A stretch of DNA of 64,000 nucleotides. Origin: Streptomyces tropicalis (GTDB lineage Bacteria; Actinomycetota; Actinomycetes; Streptomycetales; Streptomycetaceae). The stretch spans positions 121,110 to 185,109 of the forward strand of contig NZ_JARJBB010000012.1 of NCBI RefSeq assembly GCF_029269835.1, read 5' to 3'. Positions 15,898-22,948 of the stretch are shown here, piece after piece. Numbering within the stretch: the stretch's first letter is position 1; the number at the start of each line of letters is the position of its first letter. The position numbers and the translations under genes are program-made. The notes below the pieces were generated by a model. That model made no database searches and was not told the origin of the DNA. It saw only the letters and a program-made list of their open reading frames with translations.

Positions 15898-17190
15898 ATG
15901 ACCGACGCGGCGGAGCTGCTGGACGCGGGCGAACGGCTCGACGCGGAGGGGCTGCGCACGCTCCAGCTGGAGCGGCTGCGGGCGTCGCTGCGCCACGCCT
16001 ACGACCACGTGCCGTTCTACCGGGAGTCCTTCGACACGGCGGGCGTCCGCCCGGAGGACTGCCGGTCGCTGGAGGACCTCGCCCGCTTCCCCTTCACCAC
16101 CAAGGCGGACCTGCGCGAGAACTACCCGTACGGGATGTTCGCCGTGCCGCGGGACCGCATCCGCCGGCTGCACGCCTCCAGCGGCACCACCGGCCGTCCG
16201 ACGGTCGTCGGGTACACCGACGCGGATCTGTCGCTGTGGGCGGACCTGGTGGCCCGCTCGATCCGGGCCGCGGGCGGCCGGCCCGGCGACGTGGTGCACA
16301 TCGCGTACGGGTACGGCCTGTTCACCGGCGGTCTCGGCGCCCACTACGGGGCCGAGCGGCTCGGCTGCACGGTGGTGCCCGCGTCCGGGGGCATGACGTC
16401 CCGCCAGGTCCAGCTCATCCAGGACCTCCGGCCCCGGATCGTCATGGTGACCCCGTCGTACATGCTCACCCTGCTCGACGAGTTCGAGCGGCAGGGCGTG
16501 GACCCGCGGAGCACCTCCCTGCGCGTCGGCATCTTCGGGGCGGAGCCGTGGACGCAGGAGATGCGGCGGGAGATCGAGGAGCGGTTCGCCATCGACGCCG
16601 TCGACATCTACGGCCTGTCGGAGGTCATCGGCCCCGGCGTGGCGCAGGAGTGCGTGGAGACCAAGGACGGGCTGCACATCTGGGAGGACCACTTCTTCCC
16701 GGAGGTCGTGGATCCGATCACCGGCGAGGTGCTGCCGGAGGGCGAGGAGGGGGAACTGGTCTTCACCTCGCTGACCAAGGAGGCCATGCCGGTGATCCGC
16801 TACCGGACACGGGACCTGACCCGGCTGCTGCCGGGCACAGCGCGGGTCTTCCGGCGGATGGAGAAGATCACCGGCCGCAGCGACGACATGGTGATCCTGC
16901 GCGGGGTGAACCTGTTCCCCACCCAGGTCGAGGAGATCGTGCTGCGCACCCCGGGTGTGGCGCCGCACTTCCAGCTCCGGCTCACCCGGGAGGGCCGCCT
17001 CGACGCCCTGACCGTACGGGCCGAGGCGCGGCCGGGGGCGGGCCCGGAGGTGCGCGAGGCGGCCGCGCGGTCGATCGCGGCGGCGGTGAAGGACGGCATC
17101 GGGGTGTCGGTGGCGGTGGAGGTCGTCGAACCCGAGTCCCTGGAACGCTCGGTGGGCAAGATCAGGCGGATCGTGGATCTGCGGTCCTGA
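15898..17190 (+). CDS. paaK: Phenylacetate-CoA ligase
   Basis: A 430-residue adenylate-forming ligase of the PaaK family: activates phenylacetate with ATP to the adenylate, then forms phenylacetyl-CoA, the entry step of aerobic phenylacetate degradation. Motifs include HVPFYRESFD near the start, the AMP-binding loop HASSGTTGRPTVVGYT, YGLSEVIGPGVAQEC, YRTRDLTRLLPG and the C-terminal hinge ITGRSDDMVILRGVNLFPTQ, with the final conserved lysine in ERSVGKIRRIVDL. Length is normal. GAGGGAGAG precedes ATG 15898. The ring-oxygenase genes paaABCDE are not in the window, so this is a solitary copy. Its last 29 bases overlap the convergent acetyltransferase gene. Confidence 0.93.
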   Translation: MTDAAELLDAGERLDAEGLRTLQLERLRASLRHAYDHVPFYRESFDTAGVRPEDCRSLEDLARFPFTTKADLRENYPYGMFAVPRDRIRRLHASSGTTGRPTVVGYTDADLSLWADLVARSIRAAGGRPGDVVHIAYGYGLFTGGLGAHYGAERLGCTVVPASGGMTSRQVQLIQDLRPRIVMVTPSYMLTLLDEFERQGVDPRSTSLRVGIFGAEPWTQEMRREIEERFAIDAVDIYGLSEVIGPGVAQECVETKDGLHIWEDHFFPEVVDPITGEVLPEGEEGELVFTSLTKEAMPVIRYRTRDLTRLLPGTARVFRRMEKITGRSDDMVILRGVNLFPTQVEEIVLRTPGVAPHFQLRLTREGRLDALTVRAEARPGAGPEVREAAARSIAAAVKDGIGVSVAVEVVEPESLERSVGKIRRIVDLRS

Positions 17191-17896
17191 TCCGGGTGCG
17201 GACGTGTCGATGCCCCTCCCCCGGGAACTCCGGGGGCGCCGCGGGCAGGGTGGCGGCGAGCGCGTAGCCGCACTTCCGCGCCACCCGGCACGAGGCGGTG
17301 TTGTCCACCTGGTGCAGGAGCTCCAGCCGGAGGAGGCCCGGGCCACCGGGGCCGGTGGGCCCGGCGAAGGCCCAGGCGGTGAGGGCGGCCAGCGCGCGGG
17401 GCGCCACCCCGCGGCCGCGTGCGTGGGCCGCGGTCCAATAACCCACCTCGGCCCGGGTGGGGGCGGATCCGGACCGTTTGAGCACCACGTGCCCCGCCAG
17501 CCGGCCGCCCTCCCGTGCCCGGTGGTCCTCCAGGACGGCGAAGGCGTACCGCTCCCCGTCCTCCCAGGCCCGCCGCTGGTCCTCGATCCAGCGCGCCGCG
17601 CCGGCCGGATCCTCGACGACCGCGTTCGTCCACCGGCGCAGCAGTCCGTCCCGGTACAGCCCGGCCAGTTCCTCCGCGTCGGCGGCCCGCCAGGGACGCA
17701 GGAGCAGGGCCGGGGCCGCGGCGGTGGCCGCGGCGACGAGCCGCACGCCACCGGCCGGCCACGGCTGCCCGCTCGCCGCGGGCGCCGGACCCGCGGGGCC
17801 TTCGGCCCGGTCCGACAGCGGGGGTTCCGGCGCGGGCCGCCCGTCGATCGGCGCGCGGTGCGGGCGACCGGCGTCCCCGCGGTGCGGTGAGGTCAT
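17162..17896 (-). CDS. GNAT-family N-acetyltransferase (RimJ/RimL-like)
   Basis: Start ATG 17896 gives 244 residues. The first about 65 are Pro/Ala-rich and probably disordered; the GNAT domain follows (LLLRPWRAADAEELAGLYRD, YAFAVLEDHRAREGGRLAGH, EVGYWTAAHARGRGVAPRAL with the acetyl-CoA-binding loop RGRGVAPRA, and NTASCRVARKCGY). RimJ/RimL relatives acetylate protein N-termini, but many streptomycete members have other substrates. The start lies 4 bases after the stop of the acyl-CoA synthetase gene upstream on the same strand, so the two are probably cotranscribed. It overlaps paaK by 29 bases at the 3' end. Confidence 0.82.
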   Translation of the reverse strand: MTSPHRGDAGRPHRAPIDGRPAPEPPLSDRAEGPAGPAPAASGQPWPAGGVRLVAAATAAAPALLLRPWRAADAEELAGLYRDGLLRRWTNAVVEDPAGAARWIEDQRRAWEDGERYAFAVLEDHRAREGGRLAGHVVLKRSGSAPTRAEVGYWTAAHARGRGVAPRALAALTAWAFAGPTGPGGPGLLRLELLHQVDNTASCRVARKCGYALAATLPAAPPEFPGEGHRHVRTRIRTADPRSA

Positions 17897-17900
17897 CGTC

Positions 17901-19400
17901 CTACCGCCCTCCGAACCGGTCCCGCAGGTCCCGCTTGAGGATCTTCCCGCTGGCGTTGCGCGGGAGTGCGTCGACGAACACCACCCGCTTGGGGACCTTG
18001 AAGGGCGCGAGCCGGTCGCGGGCGTGGGCGACGAGGTCGGCCTCGGTGACCTCGCCGCGCGGGACGACGACGGCGGTGACGGCCTCGATCCACCGGTCGT
18101 CGGGGAGCCCCACGACCGCGGCCTCGGCCACCCGCTCGTGCGTGTAGAGCACGTCCTCGACCTGGCGCGAGGCCACCAGCACACCGCCGGAGTTGATGAC
18201 GTCCTTCACCCGGTCGACGACGGTGTAGTAGCCGTGCGCGTCGCGAACGGCGAGGTCCCCGGAGCGGAACCAGCCGTCGCGGAAGGCCTCGGCGGTCTCC
18301 TCCGGGCGCTCCCAGTACCCCTCGCACAACTGCGGTGAGCGGTAGACGATTTCGCCAGGGGTGCCGTCGGGCACGTCCGCGCCGTCCTCGTCGGTCACGC
18401 GGGCGTCCACGAACAGCACGGGCCTGCCGCACGCATCCATGCGGCCCTTGTGCTCGTCGGGGCCCAGCACCATGGCGAGGGGGCCGATCTCGCTCTGCCC
18501 GAAGCAGTTGTAGAAGGCGAGCGAGGGCAGCCGGTCGCGCAGGCGCTCCAGGACGGGGACCGGCATGACGGAGGCGCCGTAGTAGGCCTTGCGCAGGCCG
18601 TCGAGGTCGCGGGTGACGAAGTCGGGACGACCCGCCAGCCCGATCCACACCGTGGGCGGGGCGAACAGGCTGTCCGCGCGCCCGGCCTCGACCAGGTCGA
18701 ACAGCCGGTCCCCGTCGGGCGCATCGAGGAGGATGCTGGTGGCGCCGACGGCGAGGTAGGGCAGCAGGAACACGTGCATCTGCGCCGAGTGGTAGAGCGG
18801 CAGCGCGTGCACGGGCCGGTCCCCGGCGCTGAGGTCGAGGGCCGTGATGGCGCTGAGGTAGGCGTGCACCAGGGCGCGGTGGGTCATCATCGCGCCCTTG
18901 GGCAGGGCCGTGGTGCCGGAGGTGTAGAGGAGCTGGACCAGGTCCTCGGAGCGGGGCTCGGGTCCTGCGTAGGGGACGGCGTCCGGCAGCCGGGCGAGCA
19001 GCGAGCCGTCTGCGTCGCGCAGTGCCGACGACGGGGTGCCGGGCGGGAGCCGGTCGGCGAGGTCGGGGTCGGTGAGGACGAGGGAGCTGCCGGACTGGCC
19101 GACGATGTACGCGAGGTCGTCGCCGGTGAGGCTCTGGTTGACGGGGACGTGGACCAGGCCGGCGCGGGCGCAGGCGAGGAAGGCGATGAGGTAGGCGTCC
19201 GAGTTGTGGCCGAAGGCGGCGACGCGCTCGCCGGGGGCGAGGCCGTGGTCGAGCAGCACGCGCGCCGCGCGGGAGACGGCGTCGTCCAGTTCGCCGTAGG
19301 TCCAGGAGCGGTCGCCGTACTCGACGGCGACGCGGGCCGGGGTGCGCCGGGCGCTGCGGCGCAGCACCCCGTCGACGGTGCTGCCGTGTCCGGGCGTCAT
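17901..19400 (-). CDS. Acyl-CoA synthetase (AMP-dependent ligase)
   Basis: A 499-residue adenylate-forming enzyme of the fatty acyl-CoA synthetase class. Motifs: P-loop LLYTSGTTALPKGAMMTHRA (about residues 157-176), FYNCFGQSEIGPLAMVLGP, the GWFRSGDLAVRDAHGYYTVV motif, hinge DRVKDVINSGG and the C-terminal catalytic lysine in LPRNASGKILKRDLRD. It should activate a carboxylic acid to its CoA thioester in the cytosol; fatty-acid chain length cannot be inferred. Downstream and tightly linked is the GNAT gene. A second acyl activating enzyme (paaK) lies convergently next door. Confidence 0.9.
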   Translation of the reverse strand: MTPGHGSTVDGVLRRSARRTPARVAVEYGDRSWTYGELDDAVSRAARVLLDHGLAPGERVAAFGHNSDAYLIAFLACARAGLVHVPVNQSLTGDDLAYIVGQSGSSLVLTDPDLADRLPPGTPSSALRDADGSLLARLPDAVPYAGPEPRSEDLVQLLYTSGTTALPKGAMMTHRALVHAYLSAITALDLSAGDRPVHALPLYHSAQMHVFLLPYLAVGATSILLDAPDGDRLFDLVEAGRADSLFAPPTVWIGLAGRPDFVTRDLDGLRKAYYGASVMPVPVLERLRDRLPSLAFYNCFGQSEIGPLAMVLGPDEHKGRMDACGRPVLFVDARVTDEDGADVPDGTPGEIVYRSPQLCEGYWERPEETAEAFRDGWFRSGDLAVRDAHGYYTVVDRVKDVINSGGVLVASRQVEDVLYTHERVAEAAVVGLPDDRWIEAVTAVVVPRGEVTEADLVAHARDRLAPFKVPKRVVFVDALPRNASGKILKRDLRDRFGGR

Positions 19401-19619
19401 GACCCCAGATCTTCGGCCGACGGCGCGGCCCGGTCAAGTCGCGGTCGCCGGGCGCGTGCGGGCGGCGGGGACCGCCGTGGCAGCGCCCCCGCCGCGCCGG
19501 GGCGGGGGGTCGGCACCGCGCGCCCGGCGGCCGGACCGCCCTCGCCCGGCGGCCGCTTCCGGTGCTCCGCGGGATCCGCCCGCCCCGCACGCCCCGTTGA
19601 CACGGACGGCCCCTGACAG

Positions 19620-19660
19620 GAAAGTTTCACCCCGCACGACACGTCCCGAAAGATTCTTTC
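19620..19660. promoter_or_regulatory. Paired GAAA..TTTC operators (LacI type)
   Basis: GAAAGTTTC (19620-19628) and GAAAGATTCTTTC (19648-19660) are two inverted repeats with centres 30 bases apart, upstream of the truncated beta-lactamase-family gene. The pattern resembles LacI-family operators of Streptomyces carbohydrate or wall-sugar genes. TTGACA about 24 bases before the first site could be a -35 element. Confidence 0.5.
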
Positions 19661-19685
19661 AGACGGTACGGCGGGAGGCCTCCGG

Positions 19686-20222
19686 ATGACCGACGGCGCA
19701 GCGGGCAGAGGCGACGGGCACGGGCTCACACGGCGCGGACTGGGCCGGACCACGCTGGCGTTGGGCGGTGCGCTGGCCCTCGGCCCGCTGCCGGTGGCGG
19801 CCGCCGCGGCGTCCGGCGCACCGGGCGCACCCGGCGGTGGGCACCCCACTCTGCGGCACGGGTCGCCCGAACGGGCGGGACTGCTGGCCGACCCGCTGCG
19901 GCGCCTGGTGACCGACGCCGAGGCGTTCCTCGGTCCCACCCCGCGGCATCCCTGGTACGCGAGCGCCGTCCTGCTCGCCGGGCGCGGCGGCACCGTGGCC
20001 CTGCACGAGCCGATCGGCACGGCGGTGCGCTACTGCGCCTACGACGAGAAGACCGACACCGGCGTCGAGTTCCCCGCCGGCCTGCGGATCCCCGCCACCC
20101 GGGACACCGTCTACGACCTCGCCTCCGTGTCCAACAGGCCGCCGAGGCCGTGCGGCGGGACACGGGGGCCCTCCTCGGCCTGCGGCTGTCCGCGCACTGG
20201 CCGGGGAGCCCGGACGACCTGA
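19686..20222 (+). pseudogene. Truncated beta-lactamase-family serine hydrolase
   Basis: The frame starts with a Tat signal peptide (LTRRGLGRTTLALGGALALG) and continues as a serine beta-lactamase/penicillin-binding-protein-like N-terminus (ERAGLLADPLRRLVTDAEAF, YASAVLLAGRGGTVALHEPI, TRDTVYDLASVS). Full-length homologues continue SVSKLFT at this point, the SxxK active site. Here homology stops after DLASVSN at about 20131, and the frame runs into unrelated sequence to a stop at 20222. The whole catalytic domain is gone, so it cannot be an active enzyme. The break joins it directly to the 5' region of the vWA-like gene. The upstream LacI-type operators and promoter appear intact and may now drive the downstream cluster. 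Confidence 0.75.
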
Positions 20223-21388
20223 CGGCGTCGGCCCCGCTGCGCAGCACGGTGTGGCTGGCCGCCGCGCATGTCGACGGAGCCTCGGGCACGGTCGGACTGG
20301 TGCGCCGCCCGCTGTTCCCGGCGGGGAGCCGCCCGGACGGACGCGGCTCCGCCGGGCCCGTCGCCGGCGTGCCGGTGACGGCGCCGCCCCGCGGGGCGAC
20401 CACCGGCGAGAGCGTCGCCGCCGTGGTCTGCGGCGGCCCCGGCGAGCCTCCGTCGCGATGGCGTCCTCTGCGCCTGGACCGGATCGCGCTCCCGCCCGGC
20501 AGGCGGGCCACCCTGTCCTACACACTGCGCGGCCGCGGCCGGGTGGACCTGCACCACGACGGCCCGCACGAGCCGGAGCCGTCCTCCTGGACTGCGCTCG
20601 CGTCGCAGGCGCCGCGGCAGCTGTCCCGACCCCGCCCGGTCGACCTCGTGGTGGCCGTCGAGGTCGCCGGGCCGCAGGCCGACGGGGGCACCGCCGTGGA
20701 GGAGCGGCTGCAGGAGGCGGCGGCCGTCGTGACCGCCGTACGGGACGCGGTGGGCGGCGAGGACACGTTGCGGGTCGGTCTGATCGGCTACCGGGACCAC
20801 GCGCCGCTGGACCGGCCGCACGACCGGGACCCGGTGGTGCACCGGGTCGAACTGTCCGCGGCGCCCGACGCCGAGCGGGCCCTCGCCGGCTGGCGCCCGC
20901 ATCCGCTGCGGCACGACTTCGCCACCGGCCTGGAGCACGTCCCCCGCGAACTGGCCGACCGGCGGCACCTGTGGCGCGGCGACAGCCACCGGGTGCTCCT
21001 GGTGTTCGGCTCGCGCCCTCCCCATCCGCGGGCCCGGCCGCCCCGGGTGCTGCGGCGCGGCGCGGCCGTCCGCATCTGCCCCGACCGGCTGGAGTGGCGG
21101 GACGAACTGGACGCGGCACGGCACTACGAACGCGTGGCGTGCGTCGCCGTCGTCGACGAGCCGCACTGGATGGACGACCTCCAGGGCGAACCCCACCTCG
21201 CGCAGTGGGCGGACCATGCCTGGGAGGCCTTCGGCGCCGAGGGCCGCTTCACCGCGGGCCACGACCCGCGGCTGATCGCCTCCGCGGTCGCCGCACCCGC
21301 CCTGTGCCGGCCCGCGGACGGCGCCCCGATCCGGCTGGTCGTCGCCGACGGCGCGGCCGGGGACTGGCAGCACCCGGCCGCCGGCTGA
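20150..21388 (+). CDS. vWA-like protein of GTPase system, possibly 5'-truncated
   Basis: The first usable start after the junction is GTG 20150 (412 residues), though the coding signature seems to extend a few codons upstream (QQAAEAV), so the native N-terminus is probably lost. The N-terminal half is beta-rich and unassigned. From about residue 165 a von Willebrand A-like Rossmann fold is suggested (VDLVVAVEVAGPQADGG, LRVGLIGYRDHAPLDRP, FATGLEHVPRELADRR, HRVLLVFGSRPPHP), but the metal-binding DxSxS is degenerate (AVEVAG). No signal or membrane segment is seen, so it is cytosolic. It leads a tight rightward set with the GTPase 105 bases downstream. Expression may depend on coupling to the truncated beta-lactamase frame, which it overlaps. 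Confidence 0.55.
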   Translation: MRRDTGALLGLRLSAHWPGSPDDLTASAPLRSTVWLAAAHVDGASGTVGLVRRPLFPAGSRPDGRGSAGPVAGVPVTAPPRGATTGESVAAVVCGGPGEPPSRWRPLRLDRIALPPGRRATLSYTLRGRGRVDLHHDGPHEPEPSSWTALASQAPRQLSRPRPVDLVVAVEVAGPQADGGTAVEERLQEAAAVVTAVRDAVGGEDTLRVGLIGYRDHAPLDRPHDRDPVVHRVELSAAPDAERALAGWRPHPLRHDFATGLEHVPRELADRRHLWRGDSHRVLLVFGSRPPHPRARPPRVLRRGAAVRICPDRLEWRDELDAARHYERVACVAVVDEPHWMDDLQGEPHLAQWADHAWEAFGAEGRFTAGHDPRLIASAVAAPALCRPADGAPIRLVVADGAAGDWQHPAAG

Positions 21389-21493
21389 CACGGACCGGAC
21401 GGCCGGCGGACGCGCGCCGCCCGCGCGCACCGCACCACCACCCACACCACGTGCGGCGGACGAGGTCCGCCGCCCCTCCAGGGGGAGCCCACC

Positions 21494-22915
21494 ATGGCCG
21501 ACGACGACGCACGGCGCGAGCGCGGCAGGAACGACAGCCCGGACCGGCCCAGGGAGCGCACCAGGGACCGGCCGAAGGAGCGGAGGAGCGACGACCGCGG
21601 GGCGGAGGGGCCGTTCGCGGTGTGGGACCCGTCCACGCTCGTCGGCCGGGCGGCCCTGCCGCCACCGCCCACCGCGCCCCCGGCCGCCGCGAACGGTTCC
21701 GCGCCGCCGCGGCCGAGGACCGCAGGACCGCGGACCGCAGGGGAGAAGGAGCAGCGGGCCCCGTCCCTGCCGGCCCCGGCCGCGCCCCCGGCGGACGATC
21801 TGCCGGGCATCGTCCTGGAGAAGGCCGGGGAGGCCGGTGCGCCGCCGCGCCCCGACAGGACCGCGAAGACGGGCGCGAAGGCGGCGCGCTCCGAGGAGCA
21901 GGAGACGCCCCGTCCGGAGCAGGAGGGCCGGCCTGCGGCACCGGAGTCGACGGTCACCCTGTGGGGCGGCATGGGCAGCGGGAAGTCCACCCTGCTGGCC
22001 GCGCTCTCGCGCGCCGTGCAGGACCCGGCGTACGGGAAGTGGAGCATCTGGCCGGAGGACCACGCCTCGCACACGTTCCTCCGCGACCTGGCCCGCATCC
22101 TCCACCGCGACCGGACGTTCCCCAACGCCACCCTCACCGAGCAGCGACCGGTGCGCTTCACCCTGGCCGGGGACCTCACCGGCACCCGGTTCTCCCGGGC
22201 GGGGCGCAGACGGTGGCGGCGCGGCACCGACCGCGGGCGCGACCTGACCGAGTTCAAGGTGACCGTGCGCGACCTGCCCGGCGAGGCGTTCGACCTGCAC
22301 TCGCGGACCGGGGCGGCCCTCGGCGGCAAGCTCGTCAAGGACCTCGGTGCGTCACGGGCCATGGTCTACGTCGTCGACCCCGTGCGCGAGTGGCAGGTCA
22401 ACGGCGACGACGGGCCGGTGGGCCCGGACGCCCGCCAGAACGCCGACTTCTTCACCGACGTCCTCGCAGGGGTGGCCACCGAGATCCACATGCGGGGCGA
22501 GCGCGAAGGCAACCTGCTGCCGCACAGCATCGCCGTGTGCCTGGCGAAGTTCGACGACGACCGCGTCTTCCGGTTCGCCTGTGAGCAGGGCAACGTGCGC
22601 CTCAACCCGCGCACCGGGCAGCCCGAGGTGATGGACGCCAAGCGGCTCTTCGACGGGCTCTGCCAGGCGTTCCCGCACGGCAGCCTGCGGGAGATCCAGC
22701 AGCAGATCGAGCTGTTCTTCGCTCCCGAGCGCGTCGGCTACTTCGTGTGCTCCGCGGTCGGGTTCTGGGTCGACCCCGAGCGCGGGTTCGACTTCGAGAA
22801 CCCGTCCCTGGTGAACCCCGTCGAGGACGACGTCCGCTTCGTCGCGCCGCCGCAGCCGGTGAACATCCTCGAACCGTTCCTCTTCCTGCGGGGCTTCGGC
22901 CCGGCCCGCTCCTGA
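21494..22915 (+). CDS. P-loop GTPase of GAP1-type system
   Basis: A 473-residue protein with a charged, proline-rich, likely disordered N-terminal 150 residues and then a P-loop NTPase domain. Walker A is GGMGSGKST (residues 158-166), the G3/Walker B motif is VTVRDLPGEAF (DxxG), and the G4-like motif is VCLAKFDDD in place of NKxD. Hydrophobic strands SRAMVYVVDP and RVGYFVCSAVGFWV flank these. It fits TRAFAC-type GTPases that computational work places next to GAP1 proteins; nucleotide preference is inferred. GGGGGAG precedes ATG 21494. Only 33 bases separate it from the GAP1-like gene, indicating one operon and probably a physical complex. Confidence 0.72.
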   Translation: MADDDARRERGRNDSPDRPRERTRDRPKERRSDDRGAEGPFAVWDPSTLVGRAALPPPPTAPPAAANGSAPPRPRTAGPRTAGEKEQRAPSLPAPAAPPADDLPGIVLEKAGEAGAPPRPDRTAKTGAKAARSEEQETPRPEQEGRPAAPESTVTLWGGMGSGKSTLLAALSRAVQDPAYGKWSIWPEDHASHTFLRDLARILHRDRTFPNATLTEQRPVRFTLAGDLTGTRFSRAGRRRWRRGTDRGRDLTEFKVTVRDLPGEAFDLHSRTGAALGGKLVKDLGASRAMVYVVDPVREWQVNGDDGPVGPDARQNADFFTDVLAGVATEIHMRGEREGNLLPHSIAVCLAKFDDDRVFRFACEQGNVRLNPRTGQPEVMDAKRLFDGLCQAFPHGSLREIQQQIELFFAPERVGYFVCSAVGFWVDPERGFDFENPSLVNPVEDDVRFVAPPQPVNILEPFLFLRGFGPARS

Positions 22916-22948
22916 CCCGGCACCGACTCCGCACCAGAGAGGACCGCC

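Noticed and set aside
14833..17751. 972-codon leftward frame across paaK
   Set aside because: Only its last part (14833-15642) is the hydrolase; the remainder is antisense to paaK and Pro/Arg/His-rich without motifs, a by-product of high GC.
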